From Larix kaempferi (Eukaryota > Streptophyta > Pinopsida > Pinales > Pinaceae), in NCBI GenBank assembly GCA_027924585.1, contig BSBM01000321.1:3051001-3115000 (forward strand): a stretch of DNA of 64,000 nt, given 5' to 3'. The position numbers and the translations under genes are program-made. Below the pieces are notes generated by a model. The model saw only the letters and a list, made by a program, of their open reading frames with translations, was not told the DNA's origin and did no database searches. Shown piece by piece: positions 1 to 12,082 of this stretch (position 1 is its first letter; every line of letters starts with the position of its first letter).

Positions 1-100
1 TAGATTCTATGGATATAGTGGTAGCCATCTCTTCTATCTCTCTCATGGATCTTCTAGCTGTAGATGGAAACATTTTCTTCCTTTTCTTTATGTTTTTAAT

Positions 101-215
101 GGTTGTAGATGGCAGCCATGTATTCATATTTTAGTATTTCTTAGATGGCTGTAGGTGGCAGCCATGTATTCTGATTTTAGTGTTTCTTAGATAGCTGTAA
201 ATGGTAGCTTTAGAT
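101..215. repeat. 46-bp tandem repeat, about 2.4 copies
   Basis: The units start at 101, 147 and 193, each beginning with a form of GGTTGTAGATGGCAGCC. The third copy is partial and more diverged. Nothing coding is visible around it. Confidence 0.7.
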
Positions 216-764
216 CTGATTGTGATTATTTTTATGTGGATATAGGTAGCATCCTGTAGATATGCTTTCTTATGGTTTATGTTGTGATTTTGAAGCTTAG
301 AAATGCAGTATATTATGTGAACTAATAATACATTGCACATGCTTAAAGGACACAACTTTTGAAAAAGATAAACCACTACATTATCTAAACCATGTTTTCT
401 TAACAAGTGAAGAATGAGGCATATGCAATCAGATTGATGATGAAAGAATCACAACTTAGATCAAATCCTCAGTTTAAATATATGTTCAATTATTATGTTC
501 AAATATGCATTACCTTAGTATATGCATTGGGGAAATGTTATGCATTTGAATACTTGCATTTCATTTTAAAGGGATGAGTGATTACTTTGATGGATTTTGG
601 CATGTTGGCCTAGCCTTAGTTACGTTTATTTACACCATTCATTACCTCTAATAAGCCTCCCCCCCTGGGTTTTTTGGTGTCTTTGTCTTCGGTGTTGAGG
701 CCGGGTACACTACATTTAGCTACTCAAATTGTTGAGTCTATTGTGTGGGAGTTTGAGGGTTGAA
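216..764. other. No recognisable feature
   Basis: AT-rich sequence with no coherent reading frame. A C/T run near 655-668 followed by GGGTTTTTTGG is the only compositional feature. It may be the decayed downstream part of the gypsy element whose gag lies to the right. Confidence 0.4.
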
Positions 765-2448
765 CTAGATTGACCCAACATGATTCATGGGGTGCATACC
801 AGGTGGGCCAGGAAATGGAAAATATGGATCGTAAATGGGTGCAGGTAGATATGGGTTGGCTTCTCCATATGGTGTGGATATAGGAGCTTGTGGAACTATT
901 AGGGGTGGTGGTGGTGGTGCAAGTTTCAGAGGGCTTGCATTGGGAAATGTAGGAGTGTATGGTCCATACATCATTTTTCCAAATGAGGTATTTGGAGTAA
1001 TTTGGGGGTCCATTGATGCTTGAGGTGCTGGTGGGTTCTGGTGTGAAATATTGTATGGCACAGTGAGCTATGTAGTTAAAGAAGGTTCCCTTGATGGGGA
1101 AAAACCCCTATGAGCCCATCGATAGAGTTTGATGTGACACAAGGTGCTTGGTTCAGAGAACGATGCCAAGGGGAATCTGGGGTGATCGTATGAAAATAAC
1201 CTGATTTGGAATATATCAAATCGAAATGTTGGGCCTTTAGGATGGCCTCTTCTTCCATTTTGGGCATAATAGTTTCCACATCCTTAACGGTCATGGGGAG
1301 GAGTTATTTTAGAAACCACTCCAGATGGAATTCATCATGGATTTCAATTTTTCACAATGTCTTGCACCTACTCTATTCGTGTATGTGATCCACATCGTGC
1401 ATGGAAGTATTCTATTAAAATTTAGTTAAAATTTCCAAACCAAGACCGTGATGTATAGGTAGTTGAAAATACATGAGGAATATGGTGGCGATGGAATCGA
1501 AAGTGAAATGAGTACAATACGGTAAATTTACATACCATTTGGCCACCATCTCTATAAGGGTTCTCTGAAATAGTCAAAGTGGAATGGTATCATTGACTAT
1601 ACTGTTGGATGAGCACAAGAGGTAAAATGAAATCACATGGTTAGATAGTTTGTCTCCTTGTTTACCCTCAAATTTTGGAATATCCGAGGGAAGTTTAGCT
1701 GGAATTTGTGTCCAAGCGGGTTCATAAATAATGGTATCATTTATCAACTTGGATAAATATGGAGATTTAAACTCGCCATAAATGGAAGTATTGGTTGAGG
1801 CATAGGACCTACCATTGTTTGTTGGGTATTACCTCCTCTAGGTGATGTGGGCAGTGATACTAGGGGAGCTGATCCTCTACCTAATGGTAGTGAGGATGCA
1901 ACTGATGGTGATGATCCTCCTTCTGTTGGTGAAGGATATGCACAGGGTAATATTGGAGGGAATTGAGCAAGGTATGTCCAACCAGGGATTATGGAACCAC
2001 AGTTTCTCGTGTATGTCCCCAACGTGATGGTCTCCCTCATGGTCTATGAGGAGGTAATGTGGGAACCCCTCCTTGAATAGGGGGAAGCCCTTTCATCCTA
2101 AGAGACTACATAAGGTTACTTAGTTACACAATGGTTGTTGATTTTTGATAAAATGGGTTTAAGCATAAAGGAAATTAAACTGAATTGACATATGCAAAAA
2201 TATGATAACCAATATAACAAATGCAGAATGGTGCAAGTGAAAAAGTGAGTGCAAAGTTTCACAATTGGTACCAAGAGTAGGTTCTTTTTAATTAAGTTAG
2301 ATGATATTTGTAATAAAAAGAAATAATGAATTTTCCCTATTTGACTTAACCTCATTCCTCTCAAATTTCCAATGGGCCTTCTAATAGCTCTCTCATCGGA
2401 TGGATATGAACCCATCGAAGATGGATATTGAAGGTATGGATCAATCAA
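765..2448 (-). pseudogene. Degenerate Ty3/gypsy gag remnant
   Basis: Read on the minus strand, a proline/serine-rich leader (about 2040-1744) is followed by a typical plant gypsy gag core at about 1740-1440. That core has IPKFEGKQGD, then NHVISFYLLCSSNSI, LFQRTL and KWYVNLP, ending FLMYFQLPIHH. Next come EEAILKAQHFDLIYS (about 1255-1210) and a proline-rich tail (1061-765). An in-frame stop sits inside the core (after NDTIPL), and the pieces lie in different frames, so no functional protein is possible. Gag packages element RNA into cytoplasmic particles. No protease or RT follows before the window edge. The family assignment rests on motifs only. Confidence 0.75.
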
Positions 2449-2789
2449 TTATAACAAGGGGTATTGAGGCTATCTTCTGAAAGGACTAGAAACATTTCCA
2501 ATAGCCAACAAAATATGACTCAGGTGCAAATGTGTCCCACAAATGTCACCTGGTGATGATCTTAGTTTTTGGCCACTAAGATACCTATGTCGTGGATAAG
2601 GGGTTCATCCTTGAGCATAAAGTGTTGCATTTACAAAGAGTTGGGTGGATCTATGTGGTGAAAACAAACTTCTATACCTCATATTTAGCGTCCTTAGGCA
2701 TCACGCTTCCTTATCTGGGTTTGTTCACACTTGCTTATAGAAAAAATTGACAATTTCCCTAAAAGTCAACAACAACAATTATTTCAAAA
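2449..2789. other. No gene; gap between gag remnant and solo LTR
   Basis: No frame of note. It may be untranslated leader of the gypsy element whose gag lies to the left, since on the minus strand it sits upstream of that gag. I saw no primer-binding site. Confidence 0.3.
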
Positions 2790-2794
2790 TGAAG

Positions 2795-3297
2795 TGTTAA
2801 GTTTTAAACCAAATAGACTAGCAAGATCACTGAAAGAAACATAATCACAAGATAGACACAAAATTTACCCTGGGAAACCCTCATGGGGTAGAAAACCCAA
2901 CAAAGCTTTCCTCAATAAGATGATCAACCAAAATACAAGATGTGCTCCAAGACTTGTCCTTCTTCTCTACCTCATATGCATACCTCCCAGACACAAGTGT
3001 GCTACTTTCTGAGTTGTGGAAGTGTGTCAAATGAGGAGCTCTCCACCTCTACTTATACTAGTTCCCAACTGACCAAAATCCCTAATGGGGCTGACCTCTC
3101 CTAGAGAAGTATAATAACCCCTAAATAATAAACTCAGGGCCGACCCCCACATGGTGGGTCTAACAACCTTGGTTACCACAAACCATCGGAGGAATAAACA
3201 TCTCCAGATACATAATATAATAACCTCGGAGGGATGAACCATCTCCGGAATAATAAAGTACAAAATATAATATTCTTAGAAGTTACAATATTCAACA
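2795..3297 (-). mobile_element. Solo copia LTR, same family as the element at 26791
   Basis: It begins TGTTAAG and ends TTCAACA on the plus strand, so the minus strand runs TGTTGAATATT to TTAACA, the same ends as the LTRs at 26791-27279. It is 503 bp against 489 bp. It is bounded by a perfect 5-bp target-site duplication TGAAG (2790-2794 and 3298-3302), so it is a solo LTR left by recombination between two LTRs. It keeps the two CGGAG...CTCCG repeats, the conserved block at 3137-3166 and a TATA-like TATAAGTA (minus strand, about 3050-3057). Confidence 0.93.
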
Positions 3298-3302
3298 TGA
3301 AG

Positions 3303-4429
3303 ATGATTGTTGGGCATTATTTGGATGCCTAGCCCAATCAACCGTAACCTAACTAAAATTGTTTTTTAACCTCCTTGGTGGAGTATTTTAGTTGGTTGAT
3401 AATTACATTGCAAGATGATTTTATGAGGTTCAAAATTTGAATTAAAGGTGTGACAAGGGAGGTATTTCAAACCTTCCAATTTTTCTGGTTCATTAAATCA
3501 CTTGTGAGTGAAAGATGAAGAGCATACTCAAATGGAAGGAATATTTAGGTCCCTTGGTGTGTGCTTCAATTCAAATATACACACATGTGTTTTGAGAGCA
3601 AAGTAAAGTGGAAATTTGCAACTAACTTATGAGAATAATAAAGCAGAGAGACATGAACATCGATGGTTTGTTGCTCCTCCTAATTAACCTCTAAGTGTGA
3701 ATTGATGTTTGCAAAATACAACTATAAAAATATTTTAAATGTGATAAAGGAGGTATTTCCAACCTTTCACTTCTTTTTTATTTCCCAATATCAGTTATGA
3801 GTGCAAGGAAAAGATCATACTTGAAGTAAGATGAGTCTTTAGGAACCTTGTTTGTATGTAGAAGTGGGCTAATCTAATTTTTTCTTTGAAATAAGAATTA
3901 TGCAAGAATAAATGAGTGTAAAACTAATGTAAGTGACCTCAATTGCCTAGACTAACAATTTCTATGAAATAAAAGTATGTGATGATATAGCCTACTTCTA
4001 GTGAGAGCTAGGAGGTTTGTTGAAAACCTCAAAGCCTTTGCCTAATATTTGTAAAATATGACTTTTTTACTTCCTATTTAAGCTATGCAATTTGATTACT
4101 ATAGAAGTAAAACAACTTATGGATTGTTAATTAATTCTTTAGCATGCATGATAATTCATTGAAACTCCAATTTGAAGTGAAACTAAGCTACAAAACTATA
4201 AAAGTAAACAATTGCGTGGGTTTTTGAAACATAGTCGCGTAGTTGCGCGGGTTACAAGTTACACATGTCGTGCAGGTTTTCCACATGCGTAGATGATAGA
4301 GATGTTGCACCTGGTTGCATGACTGTCGAAGAGAATGAACAACACAAGTATGATTATTCAACACACCATGAAAACCTATATATAAGAAAATAAATAAAAA
4401 TAAAGAGTGGAGTCGTGGAGTCGCCATAA
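3303..4429. other. No recognisable feature
   Basis: AT-rich DNA. The phrase GGAGGTATTTCAAACC near 3458 recurs as GGAGGTATTTCCAACC near 3749, hinting at an old direct duplication of about 290 bp. No open frame looks coding. Confidence 0.35.
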
Positions 4430-5310
4430 ACTATTGAGGGAAAAATGCGATAAGAATGAGAAATGCTCCATGCTATCCTGGCAAGTTGCAACTAAGGAAA
4501 CAATATAAGTGTTTATTAGTAGACTATACATTAATAGGATAAACCAAAACTCAATAAACAACAAAGTAGTGAAAGATTGACAAGTGCTAATAACATAAAA
4601 AAGACAAAGCTTAGAGAGTGAATTAGCTTCGACCATATAGTATTTGCCCAATGGAAAAGCTTGTTTACAAATGGTGTCACTTAGAAGAATGCAGTTCCAA
4701 TAGAAACAAAAAAGATCACTTAGGGATGGGTCCTTTTGAACTCTCTCAATTGCTTGATAACTAACTTGGAATGAGGAGGAGAAACACTTGCTTCTTGGTG
4801 AGCAATACAAGGGAGCTTTGAATTCCAATTGATGATAAGAAGGGGGATGACAAATGATCTCTCAAACCAATTCTTGTAGCATAACCTTGATCTAAATTTA
4901 TCTCATTGAATGCATGCTCATGAATTCCTTTTATATGCCAAACAGAGGCCTTGAATCTAGTTCCCAATGTGAATGTTCCATCTCATGAAGTGGCTTTGCA
5001 AGTACAAGAAGGGGAATAGTGAATGCTCCCAGGAATGTGAAGAGGCCAAGTTGAATTTTTGGAGCCAAGAAATGCTATTGTTAGCCTTGAATGTGCCATG
5101 GAGAGACAGTGGTCCCACCATTGGTACAAACACGTGGGTTTGAAGGAAATAGTTGCACAAATCTATGCGGTTTTTGAAACAAAATCCACACTTTTTTCTC
5201 AAAATGATTGACTTTATCATTATAAGGATCAATTCTCATTGCAAATTTGATGAGGATGATGTTAGTGAGCTACATGTTGTATGTTGATGATGTGCAAAAT
5301 CTAGAGGATA
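4430..5310 (-). repeat. Dispersed repeat R1, copy 1 (possible LTR of an unassigned family)
   Basis: This matches 60955-61860 over several blocks: TTGCCCAATGG, the stretch around CATAACCTTGATCTAAATTT, a Gly-Met-like CCTTTTATA box and CATCTCATGAAG/CACCTCATGAAG. On the minus strand the shared box reads TATAAAAGG (4927-4935), a good TATA box, so this is probably an LTR or promoter-bearing repeat read leftwards. Its ends are not clear and no coding part belongs to it. Confidence 0.5.
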
Positions 5311-5315
5311 AAAAC

Positions 5316-6877
5316 TGTCATGTCCCTGCCCATTGATCCGACTAGCGGAGGGGACATGAATGAATTATGGGCATTCTAAATTTAACCCCCACGACCATAT
5401 TACAAAAAATCATAAATATTTAAAATGCATGTGCAGATGCATAATTAAAAACACATAGGAAATAAATCTATCCACACACACATAATGCGTATACTAACAT
5501 ATTCATCACATGAATAACAATAAAAATCAGACACAATTAACACATCAATGGATTAACAAGTAAACACTTATATTTTTAAATGCAATCGTCTATGAAACTG
5601 GCTATGGAAGGGGAACGTTCCACCTAGCCATAGGAATTCTAACCAACAATTTACCTCTCTGCTGAGAGGCCACCCCTGAGGTGTGTTATGCATCCACTAA
5701 GGAGGAACTACACATGCTCACTCACAGCCATAGGAACACAATCTCATGAGCCAACGCACATCTATTTTTTATCAAGCATACAAAGAGGAAATGAAGGTGA
5801 ATGCTAAGCCATTGAGCTCATCCACATAGCTATAGGAATATCAATTGGTATCATTCATCCTTGTCACCCACAATACCTACCACACCCAACACAAGGAAGG
5901 TCCCCTTCTCTATTACAGAGTCCCTTAGGAGCCCCTTCCCTTCAGTGCTATTTAGGGTGGGAATAAAAAGGTCCAAGCTGCTATACTTTCATAGATTTCT
6001 TTCCTTCACTAGGTTTATCAATCAGTTCCAACCTCTAATTCCTCTCTGACTTCAATTGTCTCTTTGACTTTCTAGTTACTAGAAACACTAATTTGCAACC
6101 ACGAAATTCAATTTACGGGCCCCCAAATATGGGTTCTCCCATGGCTTTTTGGACTTTTAACACTCTCAAATTGTCCCCAGGGTTCGATTCTATGGATTCC
6201 CCACTATATTTGATGACTCACATGAGTCTCTGGGCATTTTTGACAGTCTAAAACATGAATTTTTCTCAAGTTGTGATTTCTGCCATTTCTCTTGCTAGGA
6301 ATGCATAGCATACTCAGAATTAGTTTCCTGGTTGCAAAACAATGGGATGGGAATGAAAGGAAACAAATTACCATGAGGAAGATTGGATTTTGGGTACCAA
6401 ACAATGAGTCCATACTTAGCCATACGAATTTCTGGGTTATGCCCATGCTCCATTAAATTCATGAGCTGATTTCTCAGCTTCCTTCTTACAACATAAATAA
6501 ATATAAGCATGGAAGTCCACTTAGGTAGTTTCTTACCATTTATGGCTCATGGGCTCTCAGGAAGACACTTGGAAACAAATTATTTGATCCCATAAGCCCT
6601 CACCTCTCCTTAATGGATACACATCGCCCCCTCATTTTTGTTGCTTCTGTAGCCATCTCTTGGAAATCTTATTTGTATTATAAATTTTTACATGTTGTTA
6701 CATTTTTCCACGGCCAACTAGCACATGTACACAATATATAAAATACTTTCCTTTATAATCCTAACATTCACTAGCGGGGCCTTGGCCTTGAGCTCCACGC
6801 TATGAAGCATTCACTGCATATTTAAAATATTTACATATCAAACAAATAATTCCAAGCATTAGAGTGTGGGTAATACA
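5316..6877 (-). mobile_element. 3' LTR of chromovirus-type gypsy element
   Basis: On the plus strand it runs TGTCATGTCCC (5316) to GTAATACA (6877), about 1.56 kb. On the minus strand a purine-rich tract (GGGGTGGGGAA, reverse complement of about 6878-6888) immediately precedes the LTR start, as expected for a 3' LTR. The integrase and chromodomain end just to the right. The right-hand 440 bp also match 43668-44106. A block containing GGCCTTGGCCTTGAGCTCC (6778-6796) is shared with two other LTR families in this window. No second LTR of this element was found. Confidence 0.75.
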
Positions 6878-6944
6878 TTCCCCACCCCATAGAAAAACAC
6901 CGTCCTTAGTCTTCTCAAAACTGAACAAAAATGACTATGCCTCT

Positions 6945-8443
6945 CTCATGGCATCCTCTATCTCCCATGTAGCCTCATCGGGACCAAGATGCTTCCATTG
7001 CGACTTTACTTGTTCGATGGCTCAGTTCCGGAGCAATGTTACTTTTTTGTTGAGGATGCGCATAGGTTCCACTTGGAATTCTCCCTCGGGTTCCACCCAA
7101 TTCACATTCCAATAAATTACGTGATTAGGATAATGTACATACTTCTTAAGCAAAGAAACATGAAAAACATTATGAGCTCTCATATTAGCAGGTAATGCAA
7201 TCCCATATGGAACTGGTCCTATCCTATCAAGTACTTCAAATGGCCCACAATATCTCTGTGCCAACTTGGCACAACTTCCCCAATTTTAGGGAACTTTTCC
7301 CTGGATTCAATCTCAAATAGACATGATCCCCAACTTTAAATTCCTTGTATATTATTTTTAAATTTGCATAGCTCTTCTTCTTGTCATGAGATGCCTTTAA
7401 ATTCTGCCCGATCTTAATAATTTCCTGTTCCATTTCCTTGAGCATTTATGGCCCAAGTACTACTATGTTTATTGGACTATCCCAACTCACTAGAGTTTTG
7501 CATCGTTTTCCATACAATGCCTCAACTGGAATCATTCCCAATGATGCTTGATGTCCATTATTGTATGCAAATTCTACCAAGTGTAGGTAACCCTCCCACT
7601 TGGATGGCTTATCCATCACATAAATCCTCAACATATCGTCAATAAATTGTTTCACCCCCTCGGTTTGACCATCTGTGTGAGGATGATACAATGTACTGAA
7701 ATTCAACTGAGTCCCCAATTATTGAAATAAATCTTTCCAAAAATTGGATGTGAACTTTCCATCTCAATATGAGATTATTTCTTTGGGCAACCCATGCAAT
7801 ATGAATATCTCTTTCATGAATATATTAGCTATGTCACTCGTTTTGTGAGTGGACTTGACTGGAATAAAATGAGCTTCCTTTGATAGCTTTTCCACCACAA
7901 CCATGATGGAATATTGCTTCCTTTTTGTCATTGGAAAACCTGTTATAAAATCCATAGAAATTACTTCCCACTTCCATTTCGGAATGAGTAAAGGTTTCAA
8001 TAGTCCCATTGAATGTTGATGCACTGCCTTAACTTGTTAGCATTTTTTACACCAATGAATGTATTCTGCCACATCCTTTTCATCCCATGAAAAAGTATTG
8101 TTTCCTTGCTGCTGTTATTTTCTTTTGATATCTTGGATGTCCAGAGTATGGCATTTGATGAATTTCATCCATTACCATCTTCTTCAAATTCGCAAAATAT
8201 GGAATATGCAATCTGCCTTTATAAACAAGAATATCATATTCCCCAAGCTGATATCCTTCACACTTTTCATCTAAATTTTTCTTCTACAATTTCTCTTTCA
8301 CTTGAAGGTAAGTTCCATCGCTGTTTTGGGATTCAAGAACTTTTGTTCTTAAATCTGGTTTGCATATACTTAAGGCCGCTACATGAAATTTTCTACTAAG
8401 ACTGTCTGCAACTTTATTCTCTTTTCCTTTCACATGTTTGATT
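6945..8443 (-). pseudogene. Chromovirus integrase with C-terminal chromodomain, broken
   Basis: The N-terminal part is a weak zinc-binding region (about 8210-8040: MDEIHQMPYSGHP, then degraded Cys). The catalytic core follows: VISMDFITGFP (first Asp), DGKFTSNFWK (second Asp, preceded by a stop) and HPHTDGQTEGVKQ (Glu). After it come FKVGDHVYLRLNP, GPFEVLDRIGPVPYGIALP and FHVSLLKKYVH. The chromodomain at about 7020-6945 reads IEQVKSQWKHLGPDEATWE. That module targets integration to modified histones in chromoviruses. A stop sits just before the chromodomain, and at least one frameshift lies near 7270. Non-functional. Confidence 0.8.
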
Positions 8444-9801
8444 TCAAAATATGAATTCACACAAAAATTCTAGCCATCTAACTTGCTTGGCATTTAAGGT
8501 TGACTGCTCAAACAAATATTTCAAGCTCACATGATCCGTCCTAAGCTCGAATCTACTTCCCAACAAATAATGTCTCCACGTATTGAGGGCATGCACTATG
8601 GATGCTAGATCTAACTCATGAGTCACATAATTATTTTCATGATATTTTAATTTCCTGGAATCATAAACAATCACAAATATTTCTTGCATAAGAACTCCAC
8701 CTAATCCGTCAATGCAAGCATCCGTGCATACTACAAAATATTTATTTGGATCTACAATGTTCAATATAGAGGCACTAGTAAGTAACTTCTTCAATTGTTG
8801 AAAGCTTTCTTCACATTTTTCAGACCATACAAATTTTACATTCTTTCTTTGAAGTGATGTAATTGGATGAGCTATCTTGGAGAATCCCTTAATGAAACTT
8901 CTATAATATCCCGAAAGACCCATAAAAGATATAACATCCGTGGAATTCTTTGGAGTAGACCAATTCATTATGGATTCAATCTTTTTCGGATCCACTGCAA
9001 TTCCTTCTTTTGAAATAATATGACCCAAATATTGTACCCTTCTTTGATAGAAATCACACTTACTTAGATTGGCATACAATTTGTTCTCTCTAATAGCTTG
9101 CAACACCCTTGTTAAGTGTTCCTCATGCTCTTCTTCACTCTTTGAGTAAACAAGAATGTCATCCAAGAACACTAATACAAAATTTTCCAAGTACTTGCTG
9201 AATACACTATTCATGAGGCACATGAATGCGGCGAGTGCATTGGTGGATTATGAGTTCTCATGAGTTCTCACGAATAGTGTGGATTATGAGAATGTCATCC
9301 AAGAACACTAATACAAACTTGTCTAAGTACTTGCACCACCATGAACTCATAATGGCCATATCTTATCCAAAAAGCTGTTTTGTAAATGTCTTCTTATTTT
9401 ATTCTCACTTGATGATAACTAGATCTCAAGTCAATCTTTGAAAACACTTTTTATCCCTTCATTTGATCAAACAAATAATCAATTCTAGGCAATGGGTACT
9501 TATTCTTGATTGTTACTTTATTTAGCTATCTGTAATCAATACATAGCCTTAAAGTCCCATCTTTCATTTTGACAAATAACACTGGTGCTCACCAAGGAGA
9601 CACACTTGGTATGGTATACTTTTTGTCCATTAATTCTTGTAACCACATTTTTAACTCTACCAATTTAGGTGTGCTCATTCTATAAGAAGCTTTAGAAATT
9701 GGGGCTAACCCTGGAACAAGATTGATTGTAAAATCAATGTCCCTTTTTTGTGGCAGTCCTGGCACTTCATCTGGAAATACATCTTTGAACTCCTGCAACA
9801 A
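8444..9801 (-). pseudogene. Chromovirus reverse transcriptase and RNase H, broken
   Basis: The RT start is seen at 9801-9589 (FPDEVPGLPQKRDIDF, then Pro-Trp before a frame change). The palm continues with the FLDD catalytic box (VFLDDILVYSKS) and YLGHIISKEGI, then GLSGYYRSFI in the connection. RNase H follows with DACIDGLGGVLMQ and RTDHVSLKYLF. The longest open piece is 8444-9223. The palm is interrupted at about 9224-9345 by a partial duplication of the segment just before FLDD. Between these pieces, RT blocks lie in another frame with a stop. The enzyme copied element RNA into DNA within the particle. Confidence 0.85.
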
Positions 9802-10376
9802 TGATAATCCTCTATATTTGGGCCTTTGTCCTTTGGTGAATATGATATATGGGCTGCATATAGGTGGCGAAATTTCTTGTAGAACTTCCCCAACTGCACG
9901 GTTAAAATATTCCTTACTGAAACTTGCTTTGGAATCCCTTTCACCACTCTTAGTCTTCCCTGTTCATCAATGCATTCGAGGACCTTTTCATAGCAGTCTA
10001 TCTTGGCTCTATATTTTTCCAGCCAATCCATACCAATAAGACTGTCATACGATCCTAATGGTAGGATATTCAAATTTTCTTTTGTGAGGAGTTCATTCAA
10101 CTCTATGGGGCACTCCATCACTACTTCACTCACTTTTCTTTTTGTTCCTATGGCTAATTGAATTAGCCAAGAATTATCATGCTTTATTTTTATAAGAGAA
10201 CAAATTTCAACCACTTTTGGAGTAACATAACTATGAGTAGATCCTGGATCAATCAAAACAGAAATAGATTGCTTAGCAATATTACCTTCAACTTCCACTA
10301 CTGCTGATTGATGGTCTGCTTGATGCTTATCTGACACTGCATAAATTTGGGGAGTTTCCATTGCCATATCCTCCAC
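9802..10376 (-). pseudogene. Chromovirus aspartic protease region
   Basis: The open stretch 10376-9705 has the retroviral-type protease signature VLIDPGSTHSYV (Asp-Pro-Gly-Ser) at roughly residues 40-52, and later GMDWLEKYRAKIDCYEK, a typical plant gypsy continuation. It reads in a different frame from the RT segment that follows, so a frameshift near 9800 separates them. The protease would mature the polyprotein. Confidence 0.75.
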
Positions 10377-10421
10377 TGTAACGACTTCTTCTAAGTTATG
10401 GAAGCCTCAAGGGTTCTCTCT

Positions 10422-11640
10422 TCATTGTGGACAATATTTAATCATGTGGTTTTCTCCACACCCCCAACAATGAAGTGGCCCTTTTGGTCCTTTTTCTGTT
10501 GCAACTGATGGCTTAACTCCATTTCGTTCTAGTTGGACTTGTTGGGAATTTCTTGGCTGATTTCTAAATGGAGGCTTGAATCCACTTCTCCTTTGGTCAA
10601 ATATTCCCTTTGGATTTCCTTTCCATGTTGGATGAACTTCTGATTTTCCTTTTCTTTGCTCATAACAATGCATTGCCATTCTAATGGCTTCATCAAGAGT
10701 TGGTGGATTAACAAACTCAATCCTGTCTCTGAAACTTTGGGGCAGAGTTCCAAGGAAGATTTGAATTTTTATCCTTTCATCTTTGTTGTAATCTACATAC
10801 CTCAACAATTCCAAAAACTTATGGACATGTTCTTCCATAGACTTCTGTCCCAATTTTAGTTCACTGGAATCCTTTCTCTTGTTATCATAATACCTAGAGG
10901 AAAGGTATTTTTTCTTGAAATACTTCTAAAATCGCTCCCAGCTGATCCTTGTTTCTTTGATTCCTTTTACTTGCATGAGATGCTCCCACCAAATCAAATC
11001 TCGACCATCGACCATTGAGATTGTAAATAGAAAATATGGCCTTTTCATTTCCTGAGTAATCATGAATCCTAAAATATTTCTTCATTTCAAGAAGCCATGC
11101 CTCTGCTTCTTGACCTGTCTTACTTTCTCCATCAAATGTGGGTGGCCTTGCCTTCCTAAATTCTCCTTGTGGAATCCTATTGAAATTTATTCTTCTTCGA
11201 ATTCTGCTAAAAGTATGCTTTTAGATACTTCCAGAATCTTGAGAATCACATGACCTACTATAAGGAGATATTGACAAAGATACCCTATGCACCCTACTCC
11301 AAGAACCATTTCTTGGACTTGGAGTCCTCTTTCTAGTGTGACTTCTAGAGCAGATTCCTACGCTTTTTTCTTGTCCAAATTTGTTTGTATTAGATCCAAG
11401 ATTATCCCTATGCTACATATCAATGAGAATATGAAGGATGGAAACATTAATCTGGTTGTGATCTTCTTGAGCCTTGATCAACCTCTCATTGAAACTTCTC
11501 ATTGTTTCAACCAAATTTTGGCGAGTGATTTCCTCTCTCCTCCCAATGGATTCTGTCTTAGCATTTCCCTCTTGCATATTTTATTCTAATACATCCTAAT
11601 CATGTTAAAAAGGGTACTGGGCATCATTCATGGTTACCAT
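10422..11640 (-). pseudogene. Chromovirus gag, broken
   Basis: The C-terminal part (10853-10422) is open and ends with a zinc knuckle CWGCGENHMIKYC (CX2CX3HX4C). Upstream, PPTFDG...EAWLLEMKKYFRIHDY (about 11150-11040) is the usual start of the plant gypsy capsid fold. Stops and frame changes occur at about 10890 and above 11090. Gag forms the particle and binds RNA. The start near 11637 (ATG GTA ACC on the minus strand) is uncertain. Confidence 0.75.
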
Positions 11641-12082
11641 TTTCTTTTGGAGGCTTTTCCTTATGCTTGTTTCCCTCTGCTACAACTGTTCAAAGATTAT
11701 CAACTACAAGCACTGTGCATCATAGAGATATTTAATAGACATATTAGTAATACATACAATGACACATAAAGATGTTCTTATTTTAATAGAATCAGTCTTA
11801 TGGAATAATTGACAGGGTTCTTGAGTCATCATTTTTTTTGTTCCATTTATGCATTTATGGAAACTACCATTATTGACAATTTCTGTCAAATTAATATTAT
11901 AGGCACTTTTCTGTTATGATCTCTGAGATATCTGAATTCCTCACTCATATTCTGACCATACACCTCTGTCCCCATATGAATAATCTTTCCAACACCTATT
12001 TTCATGCTTTATTCTTATCTAGGAGTTGAAAGTTACACCCTCCCAAAAATGTTAATTATGCCCAATTTTGCAGTGTTTTTAT
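11641..12082. other. No recognisable gene; possible leader of the gypsy element
   Basis: AT-rich. The only hint of function is a degraded initiator-Met primer-like sequence at about 11678-11690 on the minus strand. No match to the LTR at 5316-6877 was seen. Confidence 0.3.

Larger units (their letters stand above)
6878..11640 (-). mobile_element. Internal region of a decayed chromovirus (Ty3/gypsy)
   Basis: The minus strand carries gag, protease, RT, RNase H, integrase and a C-terminal chromodomain in that order, the plan of plant chromoviruses. Every part is broken by frameshifts or stops. A weak match to an initiator-Met primer site (TTGTAGCAGAGG, minus strand, about 11678-11690, 9 of 12 bases) lies just upstream of gag. 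No 5' LTR similar to 5316-6877 follows it, so the right end is lost or replaced. Confidence 0.75.

Noticed and set aside
835-1023. Gly-rich plus-strand frame
   Set aside because: It is the complement of the proline-rich gag tail.
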